Source: CAWKMN01 sp963850765 (GTDB lineage: Bacteria; Chloroflexota; Anaerolineae; Aggregatilineales; Aggregatilineaceae). From it: a DNA stretch of 64,000 nt. Both the position numbers and the translations under genes were made by a program. The notes under the pieces were generated by a model, which did not search any database, was not told where the DNA came from, and was given only the letters and a program-made list of their open reading frames with translations. This document shows, piece by piece, positions 36,801 through 44,234 of the stretch (position 1 is its first letter; every line of letters starts with the position of its first letter). The stretch is from the NCBI GenBank assembly GCA_963850765.1, contig CAWKMN010000010.1, positions 310,001-374,000 on the forward strand, given 5' to 3'.

Positions 36801-37006
36801 ACAACGCGCAAGTTGCTCTGGCTCTGCGATTGAGTGCGCCCTTCCCAAAGCATCTCCGAAAGCATTTCGCGTGGGTGCGGGCGCGGATTACAGGCGAGAT
36901 AAACCAGTAGAGCGGGGACTTTACGCTGGTCGAAACCCGTGACCGGCTGGCCGCCAACCTGGATTGACAACCCTCCCAACGTCCGAATCTCCAGCCGTTC
37001 ACTCAT
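33848..37006 (-). CDS. BTAD/NB-ARC/TPR transcriptional regulator (SARP/AfsR-like)
   Basis: ATG 37006 is chosen because GGAGGAG lies just upstream and the winged-helix domain starts at once (LEIRTLGGLSIQVGGQPV). The 1052-residue protein has an OmpR-type DNA-binding domain (1-100), a BTAD domain (100-250), and an NB-ARC ATPase with Walker A GPGGIGKTR near 304 and Walker B LLLLLDNVEHLL near 375. TPR-like repeats run from about 600 to the end (YHESIQLASELNNYWLQALC). Such proteins are large ATP-dependent activators, abundant in Chloroflexota and actinomycetes. It is divergent from the 37155 gene, a possible target. A palindrome lies in its coding region. Confidence 0.9.
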   Translation of the reverse strand: MSERLEIRTLGGLSIQVGGQPVTGFDQRKVPALLVYLACNPRPHPREMLSEMLWEGRTQSQSQSNLRVVLTDLRRTVGRFVDITPETVGVNTAGEVYLDAEDFDRRLADRKDEDPHQIDDALDLYRGDFLEGFTVDSPGFEAWVLLERERLHFRALEALDRVIDGHLQRTNYARGIACATRLLHLDALREKTYRQLMELLALSGEREAALAEYETCRQVLHQELRVAPTPETTTLYEQIRDGLFVRERPSAAEHVETVYVQERPVRPRHNLPVQTTSFVGREFDIAAISEHLNHPDCRLLTLVGPGGIGKTRLALAAAEYIRDNYRDGVCFVPLAPVQFAEGVVQAIAVALQLQAEKGPIEPQLLNYLRDKHLLLLLDNVEHLLAEGRLVDAMLSHAPHVQVLATSRAPLSLGWEWLYEVQGMPYPTTADTTSLENYSAIRLFVERARRVQPGFRLDVESEYVIRICQHVGGMPLGIEIAAAWVRMLPCRAIGAALLDLELPQRDAPERHRSLRLLFDYTWQQLSPKEQEVFRRLSVMMGSFTLEAAQAIGNASLPVLARLVNQSLVRYVHDTQRFEIHELLRQYAGECLNEIPEEREHACSRHCTFYLGFLTARRDDMLGPRQVEALEEVAAEMDNIYTAWDWAVAQRKATEIGMTVESFFWFHASLELVNASFRKALQAFETDVPAGEQELLTARLWAWGIAFEQPTPELVQNQINEMEQHLSVLRRYADARSDLAFALVHSWQLSPDTAEEHLAESLAIFRELGDKHGTAYCLFKCGHYYLGTTRFAQAEPYYHESIQLASELNNYWLQALCWTHLGIIAIGMFQNEEAIRRYQKSNLLLEHVGNHRVMAINLNNMSLSWTQLGNYWEAERYAQECRTLYQELGFSDEGERCYLSCMGFVRCAEADYPAARDFYEQLASLDPWLARVEAFEMSGRVDMKVGNYPSARRNFKWALELAAENKYFWMILNSAAGLAYLCAAESDFQTALELYGISASHPNIDFYVQDALELRARIEAEFDPETIAAAIERGKDRDLLEVAHEMLALLEQSG
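35198..35219. repeat. 22-bp perfect palindrome with GAGCAC core in the BTAD gene
   Basis: Half-site GCGTGAGCACG is followed directly by its complement CGTGCTCACGC. It is the longest member of the GAGCAC family and lies in frame within the regulator gene. Confidence 0.65.
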
Positions 37007-37154
37007 GTCTCTCCTCCCGAACGATTTCCGAACGCTTGTCGAATGGGGTCCGAGCGTTACGCAAGCCAGCACCGAATGGCCGTTTGATAGCCTGAGGATG
37101 TTAGTCGCGGAACACCCTCGCACGCAACGCCGAGGGCAAATGGGAGAGAACCGG

Positions 37155-37994
37155 ATGGACGCCCAAATCAAAAATATTCTAATGCGGATAGTTGCAGCAG
37201 CGCAAACCCATTACCGCGTGGTTCTTGTACTGGTCGCCATAGTTGGCCTTAACATTCTCCAACTCACTCTGATTATCCGGTCGGCGGCCGCGGTTGCGCC
37301 AGACATGACCACCGAACTCTACGAACTGGTGATGAACGCACAGGGAGACGCCGCGCTCCAGACGGTCATTTCCGAAGCACAGACATTAGGGGGCTGGGGC
37401 GCGGCTCCGGGTGATGTGGTCGTTTATGATACCGACCTGGCCGATGGCATCGGCGGGGCGGTGCGTTTCATCGACAGCGGCCCGGTAGACTGTGTTAACC
37501 CCAAAATCGCCCGCCAGATGGAAGACTGCCTGATTGACTACAGCCTGAAGGAAAATTGGGTGCGGCTGGGACGCACGATGTTTGTTGCAGGCATCGCGGA
37601 CAGCCAACCCGCTCCCCAGCCCGCTTTCGATGACCTGCTGGCGACGTATATCGAGGAAGTCGGCCACTCCTGGCAGGAATACCTGCATGAAACGGATGGC
37701 TTGGGCAGTGGGCCTCGCCTACACCCAACCGCTTGGGAAGATGGGAAATACTATCAAGTCGGCTGGGAGTATCAAATCAAGCGCTACGTGCTGAGCCTGG
37801 ATGGTAACCTGCTCAATCTCTCTGACGAGGCGCGCGCGCGCCTGATGCGAGATATCTGCGACGCGGACGGGTATGCCAACCCAATGAAGGGTCAAATCCC
37901 CACCTACGGGGCACCGGCAGACTGGCCACATGCGGAAAGCTGGCCGACCGCTGCGCCAACCCCGGATGAGTTCCAGACATTCTGTGCTGGTTAA
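37155..37994 (+). CDS. Membrane-anchored or secreted protein of unknown function
   Basis: The start at 37155 has GGGAGAG upstream. The 279-residue protein has a single N-terminal hydrophobic helix (VVLVLVAIVGLNILQLTLII) and a soluble C-terminal domain rich in Trp, Asp and Cys (GRTMFVAGIADSQPAPQPAF, SWQEYLHETDGLGSG). No enzymatic motif was recognised. The segment FDDLLATYIEEVGHSWQEYL hints at a metallo-protease-like or matrix domain, but a full HExxH is lacking. It is divergent from the BTAD regulator and ends at a strong terminator. Confidence 0.6.
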   Translation: MDAQIKNILMRIVAAAQTHYRVVLVLVAIVGLNILQLTLIIRSAAAVAPDMTTELYELVMNAQGDAALQTVISEAQTLGGWGAAPGDVVVYDTDLADGIGGAVRFIDSGPVDCVNPKIARQMEDCLIDYSLKENWVRLGRTMFVAGIADSQPAPQPAFDDLLATYIEEVGHSWQEYLHETDGLGSGPRLHPTAWEDGKYYQVGWEYQIKRYVLSLDGNLLNLSDEARARLMRDICDADGYANPMKGQIPTYGAPADWPHAESWPTAAPTPDEFQTFCAG

Positions 37995-38048
37995 CAAAAT
38001 CCCAACGACCACCCCTTGGGCAGCGGTGGTCGGGGATCTCCTCCCGTT

Positions 38049-38079
38049 GAACCGGGCATTGCGTGTGCCCGGTTCTTTT
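38049..38079 (+). terminator. Rho-independent terminator
   Basis: A 10-bp stem (GAACCGGGCA with TGCCCGGTTC), a 7-base loop and then TTTT. It lies 55 bases after the stop of the 37155 gene and upstream of the convergent integrase stop. Confidence 0.8.
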
Positions 38080-38153
38080 CTTCCTGTGAATTGGCAAGTT
38101 ATTATCGGCTATCCTGCCCAGATTGGCTGCGCGGCTAGCTTGATACCTGATGG

Positions 38154-39306
38154 TTACTCACATGTTTCCTTACCGCCGTCGGTCTGTTCAAAGCCAGAGC
38201 CATGACTTCTTTTCAGCACCTCACCAATCGCATCGGCTGCGCGTTTGTCCTGGCCGGGCAGCGCGTGCGCGTAGATTTTGAGCGTAATCTGCGGGTTGGC
38301 ATGACCCAGGCGAGCACTGACAGCAGTGACAGGCACGCCTTGGTCGAGCAGAAGACTCGCGTGCAAGTGACGTAGTCCGTGCGGCGTGACGGCAGGTAAA
38401 CCGAGCCGGGCACATTCATGTTTGAGTGCATGTTGGATGGTACTGGCAAACAGAGGGCAGCCCTGTCTCACCCGTGAAAACAAGTCCCCAGTCCGCCCAG
38501 GTCGAGCCGGCAGCTTCCTTCCAGCACGCTTGCTGTTGTTTCTGCCGCCGCAGAGCATCGACGGCGATTTCTGGCAGGGCGATAGTCCGCACAGAGCTAT
38601 CCGTCTTGGCCGAGTCGAGAACCCATTCGTCGTCAATGCGGTGTAAAGTCCGGCTGATACTCATGACACCGGCATCCAGATTCACGTCATCCCAGGCGAG
38701 CGCCAGCGCTTCCCCAATCCGGCAGCCGGTCGCTATGAGAAGGACCCATATCGGGTTAAGCCAATGTTCTGCCGTCCCAGATATGAAGTTGTCGAGTTCG
38801 GCGCGGGTCCACATTGTTTTCTGCTGTGCCTTATACGCCGGCTTGAGTACGCGGTCACAGGGATTAGAGGACAGCCAGCCCCACATCACAGCGACTGTAA
38901 ATGCCCGATGCAGCAGCCGGTGTATTTTCTCGGCCATCGATGGGGTCAGGTCGGTATACAGCGATTGCAGGCGGTCTGGCGTAACCTTGTCCAGGCGCAG
39001 ATTGCCGATAGTGGGGCGGATATGTGTGTCCAGGAACCAGCGGTTCTTGGCAATCGTCGAGGGTTTCAGGTTGGGGGCGTTTTCGACCCAGGCATCCAGC
39101 AGTTCGTTGACGGTGTGATGACCCGATGCCGGTTGGGGACTGCTGCCGCTCTCAGCTTCGCGCTGGAGTTCGCGCAGCTTGGCGCGTGCCTCGCGCTCGG
39201 TCTTCCCGTACACTGTGCGGCGTTTGCCGTCCACTTGTAGGGAACCCTGCCAGCGCCCATCTTTGCGCTTGAAAAGGGTGCCGTCACCATGGCTTCGTTT
39301 GGACAT
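38154..39306 (-). pseudogene. Tyrosine-recombinase integrase beside tRNA-Gly, frameshifted
   Basis: The ATG at 39306 has AGGAGA upstream. The protein has an arm-binding N-terminus (DGTLFKRKDGRWQGSLQV), a core-binding SAM domain (TVNELLDAWVENAPNLKPST) and a catalytic domain with Arg in ATGCRIGEALAL. An extra base near 38454-38457 shifts the frame (VFTGETGLP then LFASTIQHALK). The rest carries His-x-x-Arg in HGLRHLHASLLL, the LGHANPQIT box and Tyr in LKIYAHAL. It reads away from the tRNA-Gly 3-prime end, 200 bases off, the classic layout of an integrated element. Confidence 0.88.
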
Positions 39307-39343
39307 TTCAAGTTCTCCTGTCTGGAGAGTTCTGGCGAAGCAC

Positions 39344-39374
39344 ATTGTTGTCAGATTGTTGTCAACATTGTTGT
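39344..39374. repeat. Three ATTGTTGT direct repeats between integrase and tRNA
   Basis: Copies at 39344-39351, 39355-39362 and 39367-39374 are spaced 11 and 12 bases, about one helical turn. They lie just upstream of the integrase start. Arm-type integrase sites or an operator are both plausible. Confidence 0.6.
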
Positions 39375-39460
39375 AAAACAGCAAATGTGGGCCAATGTGG
39401 AGCAGATGCGAGGTGGGTTGGAACCTACCTTCAGAGGGTGCGCGGGGCGTGATTTTCCCC

Positions 39461-39492
39461 TAAAAACGAAACGCACCCGGTGTCGAGTGCGT
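39461..39492 (-). terminator. Terminator of tRNA-Gly
   Basis: On the minus strand a 9-bp stem (ACGCACTCG with CGGGTGCGT, one G-T pair) with loop ACAC is followed by TTCGTTTTTA. It starts 14 bases after the tRNA 3-prime end. Confidence 0.75.
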
Positions 39493-39505
39493 GACGGTGA
39501 TTCCA

Positions 39506-39577
<72 letters not shown>

Positions 39578-39594
39578 GTGGCCCAACTTGCAAA

Positions 39595-39623
39595 AGTATA
39601 AAACAACTCAATCGATTTGGCAA
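39595..39623 (-). promoter_or_regulatory. Sigma70-type promoter of tRNA-Gly
   Basis: On the minus strand TTGCCA (39618-39623), a 17-base spacer and TATACT (39595-39600) lie 18 bases upstream of the tRNA 5-prime end. Confidence 0.75.
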
Positions 39624-39694
39624 GAGCAAAAATGCGACAGGTGCACAACGTTCATTTAGCGGTCAGGGGCCGCCGATCCCGCACCGGCTTAGCC

Positions 39695-39732
39695 GGCCTC
39701 ACCCCTGGCGCGCACGCCGCCAGGGTGAGGCC
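39695..39732. terminator. GC-rich hairpin downstream of the MFS gene
   Basis: GGCCTCACCCCTGGCG pairs with CGCCAGGGTGAGGCC with one bulged base. It sits just after the MFS stop (39765, minus strand) and upstream of the tRNA promoter; it could act as terminator or be a REP-like repeat. The same CCTCACCCC...GGGTGAGG style recurs at 56388. Confidence 0.55.
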
Positions 39733-39764
39733 AGCCGAGAACAATCAACTGCATGGCCCACTAA

Positions 39765-41037
39765 TCACCTTGCGAGAACGCGGGCGTCCAGCCCCTGCAG
39801 CGCGGGGACCGGATCCGGGCGGGTGGCACGGCCGAACAGGACCAGCACCGGCGCGAGCAGCAGCGCATCGGCGACCAGTGCCGCCCGCAGCGATACGCGC
39901 GTGCCGATCAACCCGATCGGCGGGCCGCCCGCGATCTGTCCGACCGCGTTAAGCTGCGCGGCCATCGAAAACACCGTCGCGCGCACGCTCAAATCGATGT
40001 GCGGATTGATCCACGTGCTGACCAGCGGGCCGGTCACGCTGCGCAAAACCTGAAAGACCAGGAAGGCCGCCAGCATCAGACCAAAGCCGCCCGCCAGACC
40101 ACACAGCGCGAGCGCAGCTACCATCAGACCGTTCGCGGCGAACAACAGGCGCGACAGGCCGCGCGTGCTGCTCATATCGGCCCGGCGCTTAACGATCTCC
40201 GTCCCGGCGATGGACAGCAGGGAGGTAGCGGCGCTGATGATCCCGAACCAGACGACAGGATCCAGATCACCGAGCGCCGGAAAGCTGAAATTCTCCAGCA
40301 GGTGCTTCGTCCACAGGCGGTCAAAACCCTCGCTCGAAAGCCCATACACCGCCGACACGCCCAGGAAGATCAGCAGGATCGTCCGGCCGCGCGCCAACTT
40401 TACGCCTTCACGGAAGGTACGGAACATACCGCGCCAGGAACTCACGCTCCTCGGCGGGCCGGGGCGAGAAGCCGTCTTCGGGCATGATCAACACCAGAAC
40501 ACCCGCCAGCACCACAAACAGCGCGCCGCCCAGTGCCACCGGCAGCCGGACCGACACGCTGGCCAGCGCGACGCTCAGCGGGATTCCGATCAGCCCGCCA
40601 AACATGCCGATCTGCGCCCCGCGCATAAAGGCATGGCCGGCACGCGCTTCGCCCACCTCATCCGCGATCCAGGCCTGCGTCGCGCCGCTGGTGAAGGTCG
40701 CCCCCAGGCCCCAGAATACCTGGGCCAGCAGCACCCTCTCAAAACGCGGCGCGGACACTTCGATCATAAAACCCACGCCGATCAGGGCCATGCCGATGAT
40801 GACCGACCAGCGGCGGCTGTAGGAGTCCGCCACCACGCCGGTCGGGATCTCGAACAGAAACGCGACGGTCTCCAGCAAAGTGCCGACCAGCACCAGTTGG
40901 AGTGGGTTCAGTTCGACCACCGTCACCTGATAAACCATGTTGACGGTGAAAATCAAGCCGAAAAACAGCGCCGCCGCGCCTTCCATGAGCAGGAAGACGG
41001 CCAGCGCATCACGTTGGCGAAACAGGGATGAACTCAA
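39765..41037 (-). pseudogene. Major facilitator superfamily transporter, frameshifted
   Basis: The first half from ATG 41037 has six TM segments and MFS signature motifs (EIPTGVVADSYSRRWSVIIG is the loop 2-3 motif). A one-base shift near 40430-40446 joins it to the second half (SSWRGMFRTFREGVKLARGR), which has six more TM segments and runs to 39765. The total is about 424 residues, normal for an MFS drug or metabolite exporter. The substrate is not evident. This is the first gene in the GATC-rich half. Confidence 0.82.
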
Positions 41038-41381
41038 GGAGTGACCTCTTTCGGAATACCTTCGAACAATTCAACGCACCATCGGCATCCCCTGCGGTGG
41101 GGAATCAAAACAGCGCAGGGCAGCGGCATCGCCTGCGGTTGGGTGATCGCGTATTCCGAAAGTCAGCAGAAGAGGGTTAGCGATTTGACCGGCAGGCGTG
41201 CTCGTCCAGAACCAGGGAGGTAGTGAGGGCTGCTACTGACATGGGTTGCACCCGCCTTTTATTAGATACACATCTGACAAATTCCAGCGCATCATAGCAC
41301 AGCCGGGCCGGCCCGGTCAAGCCTGATGTCAGGAAACTTATACACTCTTTTTAATGTTTCTATACGGAGAATTATCCTATA
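41038..41381. other. Divergent intergenic region with inverted repeat and duplicated segment
   Basis: CTTTCGGAATAC (41048-41059) and its exact complement GTATTCCGAAAG (41151-41162) enclose two similar segments (GGCATCCCCTGCGGTGGGG and GGCATCGCCTGCGGTTGGG). As RNA for the MFS gene this could fold into a long structured leader. The rest, up to the kinase start at 41382, holds a possible AT-rich promoter (TTATACACTC, CTATACGGAG). Confidence 0.45.
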
Positions 41382-43295
41382 ATGAAGATACCTTTGCGAT
41401 TCTTCAGCGAACAACCGAGTGCGCTTATGCTTGATCTACAGTATCCCCCCTACATCTGGCCGGTGATCGTAGCTATCGCTGCCTGTGTGACCATCATGAT
41501 CGTGGTCTGGCGGCGGCGGCCGGGTCAGGGGGTGAACCCGTTTTTGCTGTTGATCAGCGCGGTCATCTTGTGGTGTGTGGGGAATACCCTGGAAATGATG
41601 ATGACCGATGAAGCCGCCAAGTTCTTGTTTGTCCGGCTCAATTACATCGGCATCACCATCGTTCCGGCAGCATGGTTCCTGTTTGTGCTGGAATATACCG
41701 GGCGGATCCAGCGCATCACCGGGCGGAGCCACCGGTTTTTGGTGATCGAGCCCGTGCTGGTGAATCTGTTTATCTGGACTAACGATGTCCACAACCTGTT
41801 CTGGAACAGCCACGAGATGGTCAGGTCAGGCTCCTACTGGGTCATGGAAGCGGGCTACGGCCCGGCCTTCTGGGCGCATGGGGCCTACTCGTATGTGCTG
41901 ATCCTGACCAGCACGATCTTGCTGTTCCAGGCGTTTTTTCGCTCGCCCGAACTGTACCGGGGGCAGATCTACTGGCTGCTGGCCGGCACGCTCGCGCCGT
42001 GGATCGGCAACATGATGTATCTCTCCGGGGTCAATCCGCTGCCCAACGTCGATCTCACCCCGCTGGCGTTTTCGTTCACCGGGCTGGCGATGGGCTGGAG
42101 CCTGTACCGCTACCGGCTGCTGGATGTCGTGCCGGTCGCGCGCAACTTCGTGATCGAGAGCATGAGTGACGCGGTGATCGTGCTCGACGCGCGCAACCGC
42201 GTAGTGGATATGAACCCCGCGGCGCGCAGCTTGCTTAATCTCGCGCCGCATGCGCCCGCCATCGGCAGGCGGCTGACCGAAACCGTGCCGCAGTACGAAG
42301 CCATTATTACCCAATTCGAGAACCAGGAAGAAGCGCGCAGCGAAATATCGGCCACGGATCACGAGGGCAACCGCCGGCATTTTGAGCTGCGCCTCTCGCC
42401 CCTGCGCCCGCAGAATCAGACCAGTGCCACGGGCCGCCTGATCATGCTGCACGAGATCACCCGGCGCAAACAGACCGAAGCGCAGATCCGTTCGCAGAAC
42501 GAAGCGCTGGTGCGGGCTAACCGCGACCTGGGGCTGGCCCGCGAGCAGGCCGAAGAGGCCAACCGCCTGAAAAGCGAGTTCCTGGCGACGATCTCGCACG
42601 AACTGCGCACGCCCCTGAACTCGGTCATCGGTTATGCCGACCTGCTGCTGACCGGGCTGGCCGGGGAGCTTAACGAAAAACAGCGGGATTACGTGCAGCG
42701 CAGCCTGTCGAACGGCGAGCGGCTGCTGGACCTGATCAACGAACTGCTGGATCTGTCGAAAATCGAGGCGGGGCGGCTGCAACTGGTGCCACAGCCGTTC
42801 TCGATCCGCGAGGTGGTGGAGGGCCTGACCGAGCGTATGCAGGGGCTGGCCGATCGGAAAGGGCTGGCCTTCAAGACGTCGCTGGACGACGGCCTGCCGA
42901 ATCCAATGGAGGGTGACGTCAAGCGGCTCGAACAAATCATGGTGAATCTGGTGGGCAATGCCATCAAGTACACCGAGAAGGGACAGGTCGAGCTGCGCAT
43001 CGAACGCAGTGGAGATACGCAGTGGGCCATCACCGTGGTCGATACCGGCATCGGCATCCCGCCGCACGCCCTGGAATACATTTTTGACAAATTCCGGCAG
43101 GTGGATGGCACCACGCACCGGCAGTATCAGGGCACCGGGTTGGGATTGACCATCGTGCGCGAACTCACGCAGTTGATGGGGGGCAGCGTGCATATTGAGA
43201 GCGAACTCAACAAGGGCAGCACGTTTACGATCAGACTGCCGGTTGTCCAGCCCGCCCAGACGCCCGTATTAGAGCAGGCGGCGGATATATCATGA
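41382..43295 (+). CDS. 7TM-PAS hybrid sensor histidine kinase
   Basis: The 637-residue protein has an N-terminal seven-helix membrane region (7TM histidine-kinase type, YIWPVIVAIAACVTIMIVVW through about residue 250). A PAS-like domain follows (MSDAVIVLDARNRVVDMNPA), then a coiled linker, HisKA with phospho-acceptor His in LATISHELRTPLNSVIGY, and HATPase with N box MVNLVGNAIKYTEKG, G1 DTGIGIPP and G2 GTGLGLTI. GGAG lies 12 bases before ATG 41382; MLDLQYP at 41427 is an alternative start. Its stop overlaps the next receiver gene (ATGA), so it phosphorylates one or both receivers that follow. The signal is unknown. Confidence 0.92.
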   Translation: MKIPLRFFSEQPSALMLDLQYPPYIWPVIVAIAACVTIMIVVWRRRPGQGVNPFLLLISAVILWCVGNTLEMMMTDEAAKFLFVRLNYIGITIVPAAWFLFVLEYTGRIQRITGRSHRFLVIEPVLVNLFIWTNDVHNLFWNSHEMVRSGSYWVMEAGYGPAFWAHGAYSYVLILTSTILLFQAFFRSPELYRGQIYWLLAGTLAPWIGNMMYLSGVNPLPNVDLTPLAFSFTGLAMGWSLYRYRLLDVVPVARNFVIESMSDAVIVLDARNRVVDMNPAARSLLNLAPHAPAIGRRLTETVPQYEAIITQFENQEEARSEISATDHEGNRRHFELRLSPLRPQNQTSATGRLIMLHEITRRKQTEAQIRSQNEALVRANRDLGLAREQAEEANRLKSEFLATISHELRTPLNSVIGYADLLLTGLAGELNEKQRDYVQRSLSNGERLLDLINELLDLSKIEAGRLQLVPQPFSIREVVEGLTERMQGLADRKGLAFKTSLDDGLPNPMEGDVKRLEQIMVNLVGNAIKYTEKGQVELRIERSGDTQWAITVVDTGIGIPPHALEYIFDKFRQVDGTTHRQYQGTGLGLTIVRELTQLMGGSVHIESELNKGSTFTIRLPVVQPAQTPVLEQAADIS

Positions 43296-43786
43296 GCAGT
43301 GATTTGAGCATGCAGGATGACGTCGCGCAGTGGCGCATTCTGGTGGTGGATGATGAACGAGACAACCTGACCTTAGTCTCGGAAACGCTCAGTTTCCGAG
43401 GCGTGACGGTCGCCACGGCCGAACAGGGCGCGCATGTGCTCGAACTGGTCGATGAATTCAAGCCAAACATCGTGCTGCTCGATCTGGCGATGCCCGGCAT
43501 GGATGGCTGGGAAGTCCAGCGGCAGCTGCGCGCCCGGCCCGACCTGAGATTACTGCCGATCATCGCGCTGACCGCCATGGCGATGCCCGAGGACGCCGAG
43601 CGGGTCAGACTGGCCGGTTTTGATGGGTACATTACCAAGCCCTTTCGCGTCGGGTCCTTACTGCGCGATGTCAAGAAGTGCATTGAGACTTTTGTGGGGC
43701 AGCAGCGCCTAGCAGACAACCCTGTCACGGGTTCGGAGCCAACGTATGAGCGAATTGATGGAGTGGAAAATCATCCTGGTGGATGA
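43292..43786 (+). CDS. Single-domain response regulator (receiver)
   Basis: The 164-residue protein is a CheY-like receiver: acidic pair in ILVVDDERDN, phospho-Asp in IVLLDLAMPGMDGW, conserved Thr in ALTAMAM and Lys in YITKPF. No output domain follows. It is coupled to the kinase by a 4-base overlap and overlaps the next receiver by 41 bases. Confidence 0.9.
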   Translation: MSSDLSMQDDVAQWRILVVDDERDNLTLVSETLSFRGVTVATAEQGAHVLELVDEFKPNIVLLDLAMPGMDGWEVQRQLRARPDLRLLPIIALTAMAMPEDAERVRLAGFDGYITKPFRVGSLLRDVKKCIETFVGQQRLADNPVTGSEPTYERIDGVENHPGG

Positions 43787-44222
43787 TGAGCCGGACAGCT
43801 TAAATCTGGTGGCGGAGATGTTGGTCCTCAACGGGGCAGAAGTCTTCCGCGCGCCGGGGGGCGAACAATGCCTGGACCTGCTGGACAGCATGATCCCCAC
43901 GGTGGTGGTGTGCGATCTGGCGATGCCGCGCCCCGATGGATGGGATCTGCTGGCCGCTATTCGCGCCCGGCCCGACATCAACCGCATCCCGGTCGTCGCG
44001 ATTACGGCTTACTATTCGGAGAAAGTGGCCGACGAAGCCCGCCGCGCCGGGTTCGACGCGTTTTGTCCCAAGCCGATCAAGGCGAAAGATTTCCTGAAGC
44101 TGCTCAAGAACTCTGGTGGCATGAGGTGGCCTTGTGCTGCCTCAACGTCTCCTATTCTTCTGCTCTTTGCCGTTTGTCGGGCAAGCGCTTTTGCCGTACA
44201 CTGGGGATACGAACAGCGGTGA
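43746..44222 (+). CDS. Second single-domain response regulator
   Basis: The 158-residue protein has receiver motifs IILVDDEPDS, VVVCDLAMPRPDGW (phospho-Asp), AITAYYS and FCPKPI, then a short tail without a recognised output domain. It starts inside the end of the first receiver gene (41-base overlap). Two stand-alone receivers suggest a phosphorelay or protein-interaction output rather than direct DNA binding. It is followed by the second kinase 12 bases on. Confidence 0.9.
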   Translation: MSELMEWKIILVDDEPDSLNLVAEMLVLNGAEVFRAPGGEQCLDLLDSMIPTVVVCDLAMPRPDGWDLLAAIRARPDINRIPVVAITAYYSEKVADEARRAGFDAFCPKPIKAKDFLKLLKNSGGMRWPCAASTSPILLLFAVCRASAFAVHWGYEQR

Positions 44223-44234
44223 GGGCGAGCGGCA

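Noticed and set aside
41826..43193. 455-codon minus-strand frame opposite the first histidine kinase
   Set aside because: Composition is rich in His, Arg and Gln without any domain; the opposite strand has full kinase motifs.
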